From Mucilaginibacter tolerans (lineage in GTDB: Bacteria; Bacteroidota; Bacteroidia; Sphingobacteriales; Sphingobacteriaceae): a stretch of 64,000 bases of DNA. A model generated the notes under the pieces. It searched no databases, was not told where the DNA came from, and worked only from the letters and a program-made list of their open reading frames with translations. Shown here piece after piece: positions 10,269 to 19,342 of this stretch; the first letter of the stretch is position 1, and the number at the start of each line of letters is the position of its first letter. The position numbers and the translations under genes were made by a program. Location of the stretch: the NCBI RefSeq assembly GCF_030519375.1, contig NZ_JAUMKB010000002.1, forward strand, positions 124,001 to 188,000, written 5' to 3'.

Positions 10269-10697
10269 ATGCCTACTATTCAACTTTCGCGTGTACACGG
10301 TGATTTCGGCTTTGAGGCTACAGATGAAAATGGACACACTATTAAAATGGACAGCAGCCCTGAAAGCGGCGGTCTGAATTATGGAGTTCGCCCTATGCAG
10401 AGCCTGTTAATGGCTTTAGGCGGATGCTCTGCAATTGATGTCATCAGCATACTGAAGAAACAACGCCAGGATGTGGTTGATTATAAGATGACCATCAGCG
10501 GTGAGCGCGAAAAAGGCAAGGAACCTTCTCTTTGGCAAACTATCCATGTCAAATTCCAATTGTATGGTGATATTGATAAGGATAAAGCGGCCCGCGCGGT
10601 TGACTTGTCTATTAATAAATATTGCTCGGTTGCAGCTACTTTGATGAAAGCAGGTGCAAAAATAACCACATCAGTGGTTGTTCACCCGGCTATATAA
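10269..10697 (+). CDS. OsmC family protein
   Basis: 142 residues of the OsmC/Ohr superfamily, which reduces organic hydroperoxides with a pair of cysteines. Both expected cysteines are visible: one in LMALGGCSAIDV (about residue 52) and one in NKYCSVAATL (about residue 118). The sequence is closer to the YhfA-like OsmC branch than to Ohr. It is likely co-transcribed with the sulfhydrylase gene 37 bases downstream, linking thiol chemistry with sulfur assimilation; that link is inference. Confidence 0.85.
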   Translation: MPTIQLSRVHGDFGFEATDENGHTIKMDSSPESGGLNYGVRPMQSLLMALGGCSAIDVISILKKQRQDVVDYKMTISGEREKGKEPSLWQTIHVKFQLYGDIDKDKAARAVDLSINKYCSVAATLMKAGAKITTSVVVHPAI

Positions 10698-10734
10698 TTT
10701 ACGATACATTCTTCTACTACATTCACAAAATATC

Positions 10735-11916
10735 ATGTCTAAAAAATTAGATCCGGTTACCCAGGCTATCCGTATTCAGTCACAAAAAACTCAGCAACAG
10801 GAGCACTCTACTCCGTTATATCTTACCAGCAGCTTTACTTTCGACGAAGCCGAAGCGATGCGCGCGGCTTTTGCTGATGAAACAGATGATAATATCTACA
10901 GTCGTTTCAGCAATCCTAATGTGGATGAATTTATTGCCAAAATGTGCGCCCTGGAAGGTGCTGATGCTGGTTTTGCGACATCAACAGGTATGAGCGCCAT
11001 ATTCTCATCTATGTTTGCACTGTTAAGTAAGGGAGATCATTTAATCTGTTGCAGCTCAGTTTTTGGGAGTACGTTTACCATGGTAACCAAGTATCTTTCC
11101 AGGTTTGGTATTGAAAGCACGCTGGTACCTGCCAATGATAACGCGGCATGGGAAGCAGCCGTTAAGCCTAATTCAAAAATGGTTTACCTGGAAACTCCTA
11201 CCAACCCTCAATTAGAGGTGCTCGATCTGGAGTGGATAGGTCAGTTTTCTAAAAAACACGGACTCATACTGAATGTAGATAATTGCTTTGCTACACCATT
11301 ATTGCAGCGTCCGATAGATTTTGGTGCCGATCTGGTTGTTCACTCAGCTACCAAATGGATTGACGGACAGGGTAGGGTATTAGGTGGTGTAATCGTTGGT
11401 CGTGCTGATCTGATAAAAGATATTTACCTGTTTTGCAGGAATACCGGACCGTCTATGTCACCGTTTAATGCATGGGTATTAAGCAAGAGCTTGGAGACGT
11501 TAGATGTACGCATGCAACGTCATTGCGACAATGCGCTGAAAATAGCTGAGACCTTGCAAGGCAATCCAAATATATCGTGGGTGAAATATCCTTTCCTAAA
11601 GGGGCATCCACAATATGATATCGCTAAAAAACAGATGAAATTAGGTGGCGGTGTATTGTGCTTTGAGATAAAAGGTGGTTTGGAAGCTGGTCGTAAGTTT
11701 CTTGATGCTCTTGAAATGCTTTCAGTAACGGCCAATTTAGGTGACACAAGGAGCATAGCATCGCATCCTGCAAGTACAACTCACTCCAGGTTAAGTGATG
11801 CTGAAAGATTATCAGTAGGGATTACACCGGGACTGATCCGTATTTCAGTTGGATTAGAGAAGGTGGAAGATACAATAGCTGATATTACTCAGGCTTTAGA
11901 AAAAAGCTCGCTATAA
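10735..11916 (+). CDS. metZ: O-succinylhomoserine sulfhydrylase (Cys/Met metabolism PLP enzyme)
   Basis: About 393 residues, a gamma-family PLP enzyme. The PLP lysine sits in HSATKWIDGQGRVLGG, whose IDGQGRVLGG continuation is typical of MetZ, which makes homocysteine from O-succinylhomoserine and sulfide. NVDNCFATP holds the PLP-contacting aspartate, and SIASHPASTTHSRL is the substrate-carboxylate region. I choose the ATG at 10735 (MSKKLDPVTQAI); the longer reading from a TTG at 10678 would overlap OsmC. O-acetylhomoserine use or cystathionine gamma-synthase activity cannot be excluded from sequence alone. Confidence 0.85.
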   Translation: MSKKLDPVTQAIRIQSQKTQQQEHSTPLYLTSSFTFDEAEAMRAAFADETDDNIYSRFSNPNVDEFIAKMCALEGADAGFATSTGMSAIFSSMFALLSKGDHLICCSSVFGSTFTMVTKYLSRFGIESTLVPANDNAAWEAAVKPNSKMVYLETPTNPQLEVLDLEWIGQFSKKHGLILNVDNCFATPLLQRPIDFGADLVVHSATKWIDGQGRVLGGVIVGRADLIKDIYLFCRNTGPSMSPFNAWVLSKSLETLDVRMQRHCDNALKIAETLQGNPNISWVKYPFLKGHPQYDIAKKQMKLGGGVLCFEIKGGLEAGRKFLDALEMLSVTANLGDTRSIASHPASTTHSRLSDAERLSVGITPGLIRISVGLEKVEDTIADITQALEKSSL

Positions 11917-11921
11917 AAAAA

Positions 11922-11959
11922 ATCCAATACCGGAAACATATCAAAAACCGGTATTGGAT
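11922..11959 (+). terminator. Terminator after metZ
   Basis: A perfect 12-bp stem, ATCCAATACCGG and CCGGTATTGGAT, separated by 14 bases, starts five bases after the metZ stop. An A-run precedes it and AATTATT follows, so the T-tail is weak, but position and stem strength fit a terminator. Confidence 0.7.
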
Positions 11960-12257
11960 AATTATTCCTCAATTCTGTACACTTTCTGTAGAAAGCGTAC
12001 CTTTTATAACTCATTTACCTCAATATTCAAAAAGTCAGGGCTGTTACATATTCTTAACTTGCCGGATGTATCGACGCTGCTGACAGCATTCCCTATATAA
12101 CTGCTCTGTAGTAACTTATCCCGTAAATTTCTCGCACATTATTTTTTCCTATTTCCTATTTGGGCAACAGTCATGTGACCAGGTGCTGCATGGCATCGAT
12201 ATTGACTACCTGCGTTGAATGTCTTACGAAAGGACATTGAAACCAAATTTTTAGCTT
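11960..12257. other. Leader gap before the OmpA gene
   Basis: About 300 bases without an ORF. It must contain the promoter of the OmpA-like gene. The best candidate is the T-rich CCTATTTGGG near 12160, which only partly matches TAnnTTTG. I see no RNA gene, repeat or clear hairpin. Confidence 0.4.
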
Positions 12258-13652
12258 ATGAAGTTCAACTTAAAAAAGGCTATTCTGTTATTTTCAGGAA
12301 TTATGACAGGGAGTCAACTATTCGCACAAACTCCTGATACAACCAAAACCGTACAAACAACAACAAATTACGTAAAACCATTTTCACCAGAAAATGCTTT
12401 TCGCACATGGTCTATAGGAGTTAATGTTGGCGTTTTAACACCATACAACATTATCCAGGACAAGAGAAGCATGGATTTTACATCGCCGAATGGGGAGCTG
12501 GGCTACAGCGCTTATATCAAAAAACAAATATTACCTTCTTTTGGCTTACAGCTCAATTTAATGGCAGGTAAGCTTTCCGGTGATCATGCCCAGGCTAATG
12601 CAGTTGGATATTCACCTTACAATGGCTTCAGCACCAAATTAAATTATGCTGTCGACTTGAGTGGTAATTTTACGTTGGCCAATATTAACTGGCGCCATAA
12701 GCAAGGCTTTATACAGCCATACGTTACACTTGGCGGCGGATTAATGGGATACAAGCCAACTGTGACCATACGCGGTGGAAGCGGGGGCTCGGTAACGGCT
12801 GATCAGATACATGAATTTTATATTCCTGCCGGAGCGGGCGTAAAGTTCAATATCTCGCAAAGCATCAATTTGGATCTTGGTTACCAGATCAATTTTGTTA
12901 ACTCTGACAATATTGATGGGTACAATCATGGTATGGGAAATGATCGGTTCTCTTACGCTCATATTGGGTTAGAATTTGCTTTAGGTTCACGGTCTAAGCC
13001 ACAACTGGCAACGCATAACCCTGTTAATTCAATGCGTACAGAATACCTGACCGAGGAGGCTACACTGAATAATTCGATACAGGCACAGCGTGCTCAGCTT
13101 GAGGCAGAGAAAGCTAAAAATGATAAATTACGTGCAGACCTTGATGTAACTAACGCTAATCTGGCTAAGTTTACTGTTGACAGCGATGGTGACGGTGTTC
13201 CTGATTTCTTCGATAAGTGTCCTAATACGCCTAGCGGTACAAAGGTAGACGGCTCAGGTTGTCCGCTTCCAACACCAAAAGATGTGAAGGTGTATGTAAC
13301 CGAAGAAGATAGAAAAATTGTAAGGGAAGCGATAAAAAACCTTGAGTTTGATTTTGGTAAAGCAACTATAAGGGCGCATTCATATCCAAGTCTTGATAGA
13401 GTAGCGCAATTGCTGATCGATAAAAACTTTAGCCTCAAATTAGCTGGCCATACGGATAACGTAGGTTCTGCTGACGCTAACATGAAATTATCAAAAGATA
13501 GGGCAGAGGCCATTAAGGCTTACCTTGTAAGTAAAGGAGCTAATGCGTCTCGTATCGAAGCTACCGGATATGGCAAGACTCAGCCGATAGCTAGCAATAA
13601 AACAGCAAAAGGCCGTCAATTAAATAGACGTGTTGAGTTTACTTTGTTTTAA
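12258..13652 (+). CDS. OmpA family outer-membrane protein with TSP3 repeat
   Basis: 464 residues. Signal peptide at 1-24 (ends QLFAQ). Residues about 45-245 form an OmpA-type beta barrel of alternating strands (YIKKQILPSFGLQLNLMAG). A short coiled coil follows (about 265-305, rich in QAQRAQLEAEKAK). A calcium-binding TSP3-like unit comes next, with DSDGDGVPDFFDKC and a second cysteine in DGSGC. The last about 110 residues are an OmpA C-terminal peptidoglycan-binding domain (LAGHTDNVGSADANMKLS, RIEATGYGKTQP, NRRVEFTLF). Role: tethering the outer membrane to the cell wall; possible porin activity. It is monocistronic, followed by a strong terminator. Confidence 0.9.
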   Translation: MKFNLKKAILLFSGIMTGSQLFAQTPDTTKTVQTTTNYVKPFSPENAFRTWSIGVNVGVLTPYNIIQDKRSMDFTSPNGELGYSAYIKKQILPSFGLQLNLMAGKLSGDHAQANAVGYSPYNGFSTKLNYAVDLSGNFTLANINWRHKQGFIQPYVTLGGGLMGYKPTVTIRGGSGGSVTADQIHEFYIPAGAGVKFNISQSINLDLGYQINFVNSDNIDGYNHGMGNDRFSYAHIGLEFALGSRSKPQLATHNPVNSMRTEYLTEEATLNNSIQAQRAQLEAEKAKNDKLRADLDVTNANLAKFTVDSDGDGVPDFFDKCPNTPSGTKVDGSGCPLPTPKDVKVYVTEEDRKIVREAIKNLEFDFGKATIRAHSYPSLDRVAQLLIDKNFSLKLAGHTDNVGSADANMKLSKDRAEAIKAYLVSKGANASRIEATGYGKTQPIASNKTAKGRQLNRRVEFTLF

Positions 13653-13678
13653 TAAAATAATCAATAATTAAATTAGAG

Positions 13679-13710
13679 AGCCGCCCATTATTGAGCGGCT
13701 TTCTTGTTTT
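13679..13710 (+). terminator. Terminator shared by converging genes
   Basis: AGCCGC and GCGGCT form a GC-rich stem followed by TTCTTGTTTT. It lies 26 bases after the OmpA stop and touches the stop codon of the minus-strand SRPBCC gene, so it probably works in both directions. Confidence 0.8.
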
Positions 13711-14092
13711 ATGGCACGTCGAAGAAATCTGTCAGCGGGCCAAAGTAGGAATCATCCCAGCCCTCGGCGAAACTTTCGTAATCCGCGTCGGGAATATTAG
13801 TATGCCTTAGCTCTACCGAAGTTCCTTTTTTATCGGGATGAAGTTTTATAGTGACGATAGATGCTTCAGGTTGCCCATCAAAATACCATTGCTGTACGAT
13901 TTTCTTCCCTTGCTCAAATTCCAGGTTCTTTCCTACAATACTTCCTTCCCACATAGAAAACTCCGATCCAGGCTCGGTACTCATAACGGCTTCTTCACCG
14001 GTCCATAACTCAATAGTTAATGGATTGGTTAATGCCATATAAATTTCCTCCGGTGTAGCGGGTAGAAGGTAATATTTTTTGAAATCTTTCAC
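13709..14092 (-). CDS. SRPBCC/AHSA1-like START-domain protein
   Basis: 127 residues with the helix-grip fold pattern of the AHSA1 branch: LLPATPEEIYMALTNPLTIELWTG at the start, GSIVGKNLEFEQGKKIVQQW in the middle, TSVELRHTNIP, and EGWDDSYFGPLTDFF at the end. Such proteins bind hydrophobic ligands; the ligand here is unknown. Translation probably starts at the GTG at 14092, since no ATG is in frame upstream. It follows the acetate transporter gene by 18 bases and is likely co-transcribed. Confidence 0.8.
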   Translation of the reverse strand: MKDFKKYYLLPATPEEIYMALTNPLTIELWTGEEAVMSTEPGSEFSMWEGSIVGKNLEFEQGKKIVQQWYFDGQPEASIVTIKLHPDKKGTSVELRHTNIPDADYESFAEGWDDSYFGPLTDFFDVP

Positions 14093-14110
14093 AGGTGCAA
14101 TTTAGTAGAA

Positions 14111-14698
14111 TTAGCTGACTGCACCAATCGGCAAAACTGTCCTACCATATACTTCATTTAAAACATTGGCTATGCCAGTATAAATAGCAGATAATCCGCA
14201 TATTATGCCTTCGTATCCGGCAAATGTTTTGATAGAAGCGTTACCTGTAGCATCGCCGACAGCTAATAGGAAAAATAGTATAGTAAGCGACGCAAACACG
14301 AATTGTAACGCTCTGTTTAGCTTGAGTGTACCGAAGAACATGCAAAAAGTAAAGAAGCCCCAAACGCCCAGATAAGCTGCAATAGCGCCGTCAGTTGGTT
14401 TGTCTATCCAACCTACTTTGCTCATTACAATCAGTCCGACAAATGAGAGCCAGAAAAAACCGTAGGACGTAAAGGCTGTTAAGCCAAAGGTGTTATTTTT
14501 CTTAGCCTCAATTATACCGGCTATAACTTGCGCGAGTCCACCATAACAGAGGCCCATGGCCAGGATCATAGAGTTCAGCCCGAAGAATCCGGCATTATGA
14601 AAATTTAATAAAACTGTAGTCATGCCAAAGGCGCAAAGACCAAGAGGAGCAGGATTAGCGGTCCCATCCTTAGCGGGAACAGGTGTTGTTGGGATCAT
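14111..14698 (-). CDS. satP: Acetate uptake transporter (GPR1/FUN34/YaaH family)
   Basis: 195 residues with six hydrophobic segments. [14 protein letters not shown] at residues 16-29 is the family signature [27 protein letters not shown] and [12 protein letters not shown] also match the SatP/YaaH family, which moves acetate and succinate with protons across the inner membrane. It opens a two-gene unit with the SRPBCC gene and diverges from gpmA. Acetate preference is by family only. Confidence 0.85.
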   Translation of the reverse strand: MIPTTPVPAKDGTANPAPLGLCAFGMTTVLLNFHNAGFFGLNSMILAMGLCYGGLAQVIAGIIEAKKNNTFGLTAFTSYGFFWLSFVGLIVMSKVGWIDKPTDGAIAAYLGVWGFFTFCMFFGTLKLNRALQFVFASLTILFFLLAVGDATGNASIKTFAGYEGIICGLSAIYTGIANVLNEVYGRTVLPIGAVS

Positions 14699-14831
14699 AG
14701 TAATTTAGGTTTATTGTTAGAGTTTATGATGCAATATAATAAATGATTTATAATGATTGCACCCATTATTGCCAATGGGTATTTGCAAATCCGCCTTTCA
14801 GCTTTTACCTTTCGGCTTTTACCTCAATAAA

Positions 14832-15521
14832 ATGCAAAAACTGCTATTAATTCGTCACGGCGAAAGTATCTGGAACCAGCAAAACCGTTTTACAGGATGG
14901 ACAGACGTCGACCTGTCTGAGAATGGCTACCGGCAGGCAAAACGTGCAGGGCAGCTATTAAAAAAGCATTGTTACACTTTTGACACAGGTTTTTGTTCTG
15001 TTCTAAAGCGGTCTATCAAAACTCTGGATATTGTTTTAGAAGAAATGGACCTGCTTTGGATTCCTGTGCAGAAGTCGTGGCGGTTGAATGAGCGTTTCTA
15101 CGGGGCTTTGCAGGGATTAAACAAAGATGAGGTCACCGCACAGTATGGTGCCGAACAGGTTCACAAATGGCGCCGTGACCCGCATGAATTACCACCTGCA
15201 ATTACCAAAGATGACGACCGTTACCCGGGTAAAGACCCACGCTACAAAAATTTAACTGAACGCGAATTGCCCTTAACTGAAAACCTGAGCGAAACAATGG
15301 ATAGGGTATTACCTTTCTGGCACGAGAACATTGTTGCTGCTATCCGTATGAATCAAAAGGTTATCGTATCAGCGCATGGGAACAGTTTGCGCGCTTTAAT
15401 ACAGTATATTGACCACTTATCAGATGAGGAAGTTACTCAATTAGATCTGCCTACAGGTGTGCCTTTAATTTATGAATTGGATGACCAATTAAACAGGATC
15501 AGGCATTATTATTTGGAATGA
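14832..15521 (+). CDS. gpmA: 2,3-bisphosphoglycerate-dependent phosphoglycerate mutase
   Basis: 229 residues, converting 3- and 2-phosphoglycerate in glycolysis. The phosphohistidine motif LLIRHGESIWN is at residues 4-14. RFTGWTDVDLS, NERFYGALQGLNKDE and SAHGNSLRALI (second catalytic histidine) follow, as in dPGM enzymes. Start set at the ATG at 14832 (MQKLLLIRHG); the 75 bases in frame upstream encode nothing typical and contain the iterated words CAGCTTTTACC and CGGCTTTTACC. It ends five bases before the converging proC stop. Confidence 0.92.
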   Translation: MQKLLLIRHGESIWNQQNRFTGWTDVDLSENGYRQAKRAGQLLKKHCYTFDTGFCSVLKRSIKTLDIVLEEMDLLWIPVQKSWRLNERFYGALQGLNKDEVTAQYGAEQVHKWRRDPHELPPAITKDDDRYPGKDPRYKNLTERELPLTENLSETMDRVLPFWHENIVAAIRMNQKVIVSAHGNSLRALIQYIDHLSDEEVTQLDLPTGVPLIYELDDQLNRIRHYYLE

Positions 15522-15526
15522 TGCCT

Positions 15527-16345
15527 TTAATCCTCTTTATCATATAACACCGCCGCCTTATCAGCCGATGTTTTGATGCCTTTGATCATAGCTGAACTAA
15601 AGCCATTGTGCTCCATTTCGTTCAAACCGGCAATGGTACAGCCTTTTGGTGAGGTTACTTTATCGATTTCCTGTTCAGGGTGAGAAGATAACTGCAAAAG
15701 CAGATCGGCCGCGCCTTTGGCGGTTTGTGCAGCCATTCTGAGTGCATCATGTGCATGGAAGCCGATCTCTGTTCCTCCCTGTGAAGCAGCGCGTATAGAA
15801 CGCAGAAAAAATGCGATACCGCAGGCACAAAGCGCTGTAGCCGAGGTCATCAATTCTTCATTGATCTGGATAGTTACGCCAACCGTATCAAAAAGCGATT
15901 TTACCAGCTCCATATTTTCATTAGAAGCATTTTCTGTTGAGATACAAGTCATGGATTGACCAATAGCAATAGCTGTGTTAGGCATAGCCCTGACTACCTG
16001 AACTAATGTTCCAGCCTGCACATAAATATCATGACAGCTAACCCCCGATACAACAGAGATAAGCAGATGGCGCTGTTTCTTTAACGAAGGACGGATTTCA
16101 TACATCAGTTTATTCAACTGTTGTGGTAATACTGCTATAACTACTGCGTCCGACCTTTTTACTGCATCCGAATTATTATCAGTCGTTTGAAAACCTTCTT
16201 TTGACAACAACGCTAAAGCACCTAAGTTCCTTCTTGTCACAATAATCTGCTCGGGTTTGTAAATCCCTGCTTTAACCAGTCCCCGGGCCAATGAAAGGCC
16301 TATATTTCCGCCTCCTAATATCGCTATGGTTTGTATCTCGCTCAT
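15527..16345 (-). CDS. proC: Pyrroline-5-carboxylate reductase
   Basis: 272 residues. Rossmann motif AILGGGNIGLSLARGL at the N-terminus binds NAD(P)H. VVRAMPNTAIAIGQSMT and the C-terminal dimerization region (QTAKGAADLLLQ, VTSPKGCTIAGLNEME) are typical of ProC, the last step of proline synthesis. The start is three bases after the argB stop, so both are translated from one mRNA. This ties proline synthesis to the arginine genes, while proB and proA are 45 kb away in this window. Confidence 0.92.
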   Translation of the reverse strand: MSEIQTIAILGGGNIGLSLARGLVKAGIYKPEQIIVTRRNLGALALLSKEGFQTTDNNSDAVKRSDAVVIAVLPQQLNKLMYEIRPSLKKQRHLLISVVSGVSCHDIYVQAGTLVQVVRAMPNTAIAIGQSMTCISTENASNENMELVKSLFDTVGVTIQINEELMTSATALCACGIAFFLRSIRAASQGGTEIGFHAHDALRMAAQTAKGAADLLLQLSSHPEQEIDKVTSPKGCTIAGLNEMEHNGFSSAMIKGIKTSADKAAVLYDKED

Positions 16346-16348
16346 TTC

Positions 16349-17146
16349 TTATTTGCTTAAACGTGTGCCAAATGAATTTTCGTGTTTTAATTGTGCTAAA
16401 TCGTCAGATTTGCCTATAATTACCGCTTTTACACCACAATTGATAGCGGTAAATGCATTATCCAGTTTTGGTAGCATACCACTGTGAATGATCTGCTGTT
16501 CCTTTAGTCTTTCATACCGTACAGGGTCTATTTCCCTGATCAGTGATTCTTCATCATTAATATCCTGCAGCACCCCTTTTTTCTCGAAGCAATATACTAA
16601 AGTAGTTTCATATAGCGCCGATAAAGCAACGGCAAGAGCAGAAGCTATGGTATCTGCATTGGTATTTAATAGTTGCCCTTCGCCATCATGAGTGATTGCA
16701 CAAAATACAGGTGTAAATCCTGCATCCATCAATTTTTCAAGATTTTTTGGATCGATAGATTTATCGTCAATGTCGCCCACAAAACCATAGTCAATGGTCT
16801 TAACAGGGCGTTTTTTTGTCCGGATAAAATTTCCGTCCGCACCGGTAAGACCGATTGCATTACTGCCAAACCTTTGCAATTGTGCTACAATATTCTTGTT
16901 AATTAATCCGCCATAAACCATCGTCACTACACGCAGGGTTTCAATATCGGTTATCCGGCGGCCATCCACCAGTTTTGTTTCGATGCCAAGCGTTTCAGAT
17001 AGCTGCGTTGCCACCTTTCCACCACCGTGCACCAGTATTTTATTGCCATCAACCGCGGCGAAATCCTTTAGAAAATGATAAAGATTCTCTGAATTATCGA
17101 TAACATTCCCGCCAATTTTGATGACATGTAGTTTCTTTTTATCCAT
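16349..17146 (-). CDS. argB: N-acetylglutamate kinase (possibly N-succinylglutamate kinase)
   Basis: 265 residues of the amino-acid kinase fold: HVIKIGGNVIDN near the start (phosphate-binding Lys-Ile-Gly-Gly), LVHGGGKVATQLSE, VDGRRITDIETLRVV (substrate Arg) and LNTNADTIASALA. It phosphorylates the gamma-carboxyl of N-acylglutamate. I choose the ATG at 17146; a TTG six codons upstream is unlikely. A TAATATTTG sequence at 17158-17166 may be its -7 element, giving a very short leader. It is separated from the rest of the arg cluster by ndh and a PaiB-like gene. The acyl group may be succinyl, judging from the transcarbamylase at 19.3 kb. Confidence 0.9.
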   Translation of the reverse strand: MDKKKLHVIKIGGNVIDNSENLYHFLKDFAAVDGNKILVHGGGKVATQLSETLGIETKLVDGRRITDIETLRVVTMVYGGLINKNIVAQLQRFGSNAIGLTGADGNFIRTKKRPVKTIDYGFVGDIDDKSIDPKNLEKLMDAGFTPVFCAITHDGEGQLLNTNADTIASALAVALSALYETTLVYCFEKKGVLQDINDEESLIREIDPVRYERLKEQQIIHSGMLPKLDNAFTAINCGVKAVIIGKSDDLAQLKHENSFGTRLSK

Positions 17147-17333
17147 GGATAGTAGTTTGCACAAATATTACCCTGCATGTTTTGTGCTTTTGTCAAATAA
17201 AGGGCTAAAAATAGTAATTAGGCCGTAAAAATAAGACGAGTTTAAGAACATCCATATATTAAATTAAGTTAATATGGCATAACGAAGGTTTTTTTATCCT
17301 TATTTTGCGCTCAAGCTCTGGTAATATTTACTT

Positions 17334-18632
17334 ATGGATCAAAATAAATCGGCCCACATGCCGCGTATTGTTATTATTGGCGGTGGTTTTGGCGGGATTA
17401 ACCTGGCAAAAAAGCTAAAAAATAAACCTGTAGAAGTGTTGATGCTGGATAAGCACAATTACCATACTTTTCAGCCATTACTTTACCAGGTGGCGATGGG
17501 CGCTATTGAAGCTGATTCGATCGGCTTTCCGGTACGGAGAATATTTACCAATCAAAAAAATTTCACTTTTAACCTGGCTGAAGTTAAAACCATCAATCCT
17601 GAGAAAAATACCGTAACAGCGGATATAGGTGAAATACCCTACGATTACCTGGTAATTGCTACAGGTGCCAACACCAACTTTTTCGGCAATACGCAAATAG
17701 CGCATTATACTATGCCGATGAAAAACATTAGTGAGGCATTGAATATCCGCAGTTACATGCTGCAAAATCTGGAAAAGGCGGTGATCACAACAGATCCAGA
17801 GGAAAAGGATGCCCTGCTAACATTCGTGGTAGTAGGAGGAGGCCCGACAGGCGTGGAGCTTTCAGGCGCATTGGCCGAAATGCGTAATAAAGTGCTTTGT
17901 AAGGATTATCCCTCATTGTGTGAGGAAGATATGAAAGTGTACCTGGTGGAAGGGAAGCCCGTTGTATTGGGCGCAATGTCTGCCGACTCATCTGCTGCGG
18001 CAAAGGCAGCATTGGTAAAAATGGGAGTGATCATTCATAACGGCGTTCATGTGAAAAGCTATGACGGTCATCTGTTAACTATAGACGACGGAACAATTAT
18101 AGATACCCGTAACGTATTCTGGGCAGCAGGGGTAATGGGAGAAATGCCTGATGGACTGACTAACGGAACCATCACAAGTGGGAAAAGAATATTGGTTGAC
18201 GAAATAAACAGGGTAAACGGTTATCAAAATATATTTGCTATAGGGGACGTGTCAGCTATGATTACCCCGGAGACACCAAATGGAATACCCGGAATGGCAC
18301 AGGGCGCTATACAAACCGGTCAGCACCTGGCTAAAAACCTAATGCATATCATCAATGGCGAACCAACTGTTCCGTTTAAATATTGGGATAAAGGCTCACT
18401 GGCCACAGTAGGACAAAATAAGGCTGTGGCCGATATTGGCAAGTTCCATTTCCACGGGTTCTTTGCCTGGCTGTTGTGGATGTTTGTCCACCTGATGTCG
18501 TTAATGGGGTTCTCCAACAAGCTCAGTGTATTGGTTAGCTGGGCGTCGAAGTATTTTGTGAGAAATACTGATAACAGACTAATAGTGCGGTTCTTTAATA
18601 TGGAAACCCGCTCGCTCGATACTTCAAAATAG
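17334..18632 (+). CDS. ndh: Type II NADH dehydrogenase (NDH-2)
   Basis: 432 residues, FAD-dependent, non-proton-pumping oxidation of NADH with menaquinone. FAD-binding IVIIGGGFGGINLAKKL at residues 12-28; the NADH-binding VVVGGGPTGVELSGALAEM in the middle; NIFAIGDVSAM near the second FAD site; AQGAIQTGQHLAKN follows. The C-terminal segment (FFAWLLWMFVHLMSLMGF) is an amphipathic/hydrophobic membrane anchor typical of NDH-2. It diverges from argB across 187 bases. It converges on the PaiB-like gene with one base between the stops. Confidence 0.88.
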   Translation: MDQNKSAHMPRIVIIGGGFGGINLAKKLKNKPVEVLMLDKHNYHTFQPLLYQVAMGAIEADSIGFPVRRIFTNQKNFTFNLAEVKTINPEKNTVTADIGEIPYDYLVIATGANTNFFGNTQIAHYTMPMKNISEALNIRSYMLQNLEKAVITTDPEEKDALLTFVVVGGGPTGVELSGALAEMRNKVLCKDYPSLCEEDMKVYLVEGKPVVLGAMSADSSAAAKAALVKMGVIIHNGVHVKSYDGHLLTIDDGTIIDTRNVFWAAGVMGEMPDGLTNGTITSGKRILVDEINRVNGYQNIFAIGDVSAMITPETPNGIPGMAQGAIQTGQHLAKNLMHIINGEPTVPFKYWDKGSLATVGQNKAVADIGKFHFHGFFAWLLWMFVHLMSLMGFSNKLSVLVSWASKYFVRNTDNRLIVRFFNMETRSLDTSK

Positions 18633-18633
18633 C

Positions 18634-19257
18634 TTACTTTGACTGTCCGTCCGGAAGTTTGCTCATATAGGCTGCTATTTCCCGTTCATTGGCATCAGGG
18701 CTTTGCGACAGCGAGTTGATGATATTCGTTTGTTCCTGTTCGCTTCTGTTCTGGCTCAGCTTCCTTTTGGCTTGCAGATCGGTTACTTCTATTTCAAAGG
18801 CAACAATGCCGTTCATCATTTTTAACCTGTATTGCTCCGGCAAGCTCTCCCATTGCTGTAAATAAGCCGATTCGAAAGCGTTTATGGTATGTTTGAGTAA
18901 CTCCGTCTTTTGTGCAATATCATCCAATATGTGCGCTTTTCCATAAGCATGAACGGCAATATAGTTCCATGTAGGCACATTCTCCACCTTCCCGTAATTG
19001 TTAGGTGAGATATAGGCATGAGGCTCCGTGAAGATAACTAAGGAGGTATTCCCTTCTATTTCCTTCCACTGCGGATTTGCCTTTGCAAAGTGAGCTTGCA
19101 GGGTCAACTTATCGTTTTCCTCTTTTACCAGAAATGGCAAATGCGTTGCAACAGGTACACCATCCATCTGCGTAATGATTGTAGCAAAACTGTAGCGTTG
19201 CATAAATGCTACAATCTCTTGTCCGTCCGTAAATGAGTTAAAAGAAGGAATGTACAT
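18634..19257 (-). CDS. FMN-binding negative transcriptional regulator, PaiB family
   Basis: 207 residues. MYIPSFNSFTDGQEIVAFM at the N-terminus, THLPFLV, HFAKANPQW, FTEPHAYISPNNYG and PTWNYIAVHAYGKA are the conserved blocks of PaiB-like split-barrel flavoproteins. Bacillus PaiB lowers sporulation and protease genes, but most homologues are uncharacterised. It sits 85 bases downstream of argF' beyond a long hairpin, so it may be a separate unit. Its coding sequence holds two copies of the iterated word TGTCCGTCCG (18644 and 19220). Confidence 0.82.
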   Translation of the reverse strand: MYIPSFNSFTDGQEIVAFMQRYSFATIITQMDGVPVATHLPFLVKEENDKLTLQAHFAKANPQWKEIEGNTSLVIFTEPHAYISPNNYGKVENVPTWNYIAVHAYGKAHILDDIAQKTELLKHTINAFESAYLQQWESLPEQYRLKMMNGIVAFEIEVTDLQAKRKLSQNRSEQEQTNIINSLSQSPDANEREIAAYMSKLPDGQSK

Positions 19258-19263
19258 CGAGCT

Positions 19264-19339
19264 TAGTTGATTGAGTTAATTGGTTGATTGAGCTGAATGA
19301 GTTCAAACTTAATCAACTCAATCTAACCTAATCAACTTT
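19264..19339. repeat. Iterated-word hairpin after argF'
   Basis: Left arm words AGTTGATTGAGTTAATTGG and GTTGATTGAG are mirrored by AATCAACTCAATC and CTAATCAACTT. The two arms can pair over most of 76 bases. It lies 3' of argF', consistent with a terminator. A TAAGTTTG (minus, 19304-19311) inside could alternatively be the -7 element of the PaiB-like gene. Confidence 0.65.
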
Positions 19340-19342
19340 AAA

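Noticed and set aside
13094..13513. 139-codon minus-strand ORF inside the OmpA gene
   Set aside because: It lies wholly within a clear OmpA coding frame and is low-complexity Ser/Leu; a shadow.
14757..14831. Upstream extension of gpmA
   Set aside because: TTG start and repeat-like sequence; the ATG at 14832 gives the normal N-terminus.
16826..16840. Shorter matches to the iterated word (TCCGTCCG in argB, GTCCGTCCC in the alpha-2-macroglobulin gene)
   Set aside because: Eight- or nine-base partial matches are not significant on their own and were left out of the count.
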